Positions 62,851 through 64,000 of a stretch of DNA of 64,000 bases are shown here, piece by piece. How positions within the stretch are numbered: the first letter of the stretch is position 1; every line of letters begins with the position of its first letter. The notes under the pieces were generated by a model that did no database searches, was not told where the DNA came from, and saw only the letters and a program-made list of their open reading frames with translations. The DNA lies in NCBI GenBank assembly GCA_019671005.1, contig JAGYYJ010001656.1, positions 1-64,000 of the forward strand, in the 5' to 3' direction. Source of the DNA: Hibiscus mutabilis. Its lineage: Eukaryota > Streptophyta > Magnoliopsida > Malvales > Malvaceae. The position numbers were made by a program, and so were the translations under genes.

Positions 62851-64000
62851 ATGGCAAATCAAGACGGCAATATTAATCAAGATGTTCGAGCAGAGGAGGA
62901 GTGATTTTTGCACGAAAATGTAACTATTCGAGACTATCTTGAAGAAGATCTTGATGGACTTAACCTGTGAGTTGTCGCACCAAATTGAAGCCACCACTTT
63001 GAGTTGAAACCGTAATGTTTAATATGATCAACACAATAGGTCAATTTGGCGGCTCAAAGAATCAAGATGCACGACAACATCTCAAATCTTTCCTCGAGAT
63101 TTGCAACTCGCTCAAGATACACTGAGTCACCCCGATGTCTTACGATTAAGATTATCCCCTATTCACCGAGGGGGATAGGGCTAAAGCATGGCTAAATAGC
63201 ATTCCCGCCGGATCCATAGCATCTTTGACTGATCTTTGTCGTGATTTCCTTGCTAGATTTAATCCTACAAATTTAATCGATAAGCTTCAGAACGACATTA
63301 TTTTTTTTTCGCAGCAGTGATGATGAATCCATGTACGAGGCTTGGGAGCGATATAGAGAACTTCTACACAAATGCCTCTACACGGATTCCTGTGTGGACT
63401 CAAGTGACAATGTTTTACAATGCCGTGAATACACCAACAAGGATGATGCTAGACGCTCGCAAACGGCAAGATATACCCTAGATAAGTCACCGGAAGAAGC
63501 AATGCAAATTTTAAAACAGCTGGCCAAGAATGATTATCAATTCCCATCTACTAGAAGAGGAGGAGTTAGACGCCAAGCCACAATACATGAACTAGATCAT
63601 CGATTCAATTTTCGCACATTGGCCGCTTTAACCAAGATGGTCCGTAACATGCAAAAACCAAACAACACACATGAAGTCAAGGTAATGGATTCTTTTTTGT
63701 GAGTTATGTGGTGATAACCATAATTTCCAATGTATGCAGTAATCCGAATCTAGCTTCTATGTGGGGAATTACAATCGGGCAACAACATGATGTCAAATAC
63801 ATACAATCCAATTTTTTGGAAGAAGCACCAAATTTTTTCATGGAGTAATCCCAACAATGCTCTAAACTGTAACAATCGAATGCACAAGCATCGGATTCCA
63901 AAGAAAATATGCCACGGCAAAATGATGCCGCAAAGAACAAACCGACAACATCTAGTTTTTGAAAATTTCTAAATGCTTTTATGATGAAAAATGAATCTTA
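62851..64000 (+). pseudogene. gag: Athila copy 3 Gag, degraded, cut by window end
   Basis: ATG at 62851 then TGA at 62902-62904. The capsid region is in broken frames up to about 63330. From 63331 the frame ESMYEAWERYRELLHKC is readable with later frame changes, then DKSPEEAMQILKQLAKNDYQ and the segment before the zinc knuckle (CELCGDNH near 63700). The most decayed of the three gag copies. Confidence 0.85.

Larger units (their letters stand above)
61654..64000 (+). mobile_element. Athila-type element, copy 3, 5'-truncated LTR
   Basis: Same family on the + strand, in the opposite orientation to the 5S genes and to Athila-1 and -2. The 5' LTR starts abruptly at its TATA box (about 550 bp of U3 missing), followed by PBS, leader and gag; it runs off the window. 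No target duplication or LTR terminus exists on the left, so the left end is a rearrangement junction and not an insertion edge. Confidence 0.9.

Overview
This is nuclear DNA of a flowering plant, probably a eudicot; the species cannot be named from the sequence. It is one 5S ribosomal DNA locus cut up by LTR retrotransposons. No host protein-coding gene was found. Every recognisable coding remnant belongs to a retrotransposon, and nearly all short open frames in the 5S arrays are chance translations of 5S gene plus spacer.

Layout. 1-7034: the 3' part of an Ogre/Tat-type Ty3 element on the + strand (ORF1 and gag remnants, purine-rich filler, a 181-bp tandem repeat, polypurine tract, 3' LTR). 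7035-17529: 5S array A. 17530-32043: an Athila-type Ty3 element on the minus strand with a perfect CTACT target duplication; a 4.2-kb Ty1/copia element (19022-23250) is nested in its 3' LTR. 32044-41080: 5S array B. 41081-52807: a second Athila-type element, minus strand, target duplication GGGTG, which keeps a 3' ORF in the env position that the first copy has lost. 52808-61653: 5S array C. 61654-64000: a third Athila-type copy on the + strand, cut at its TATA box and joined to a 5S spacer.

All 5S genes lie on the minus strand in units of about 272 bp (about 119 bp of gene, about 153 bp of spacer). I count about 88 near full-length copies plus truncated, interrupted and chimeric ones. The runs are a single array: the two halves of one 5S gene flank the first Athila element, and a nearly complete 5S gene resumes after the second. 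Many copies carry changes in the internal promoter, so a large part of the array is probably not transcribed.

Points most worth following: (1) a short near-palindrome, TTGCC-NN-GGCAA, scattered through LTR, gag, linker, integrase tail and 3' ORF of the Athila family; (2) a dimeric module of about 550 bp carrying Pol III B-box-like motifs that replaces most of a 5S unit and recurs six times; (3) all three datable retrotransposon junctions fall inside the 5S coding sequence; (4) a 7-bp microhomology junction at 61647-61653; (5) patches of recurrent small indels (47.5-51.2 kb and parts of 53.6-61 kb) that look more like consensus error than biology.
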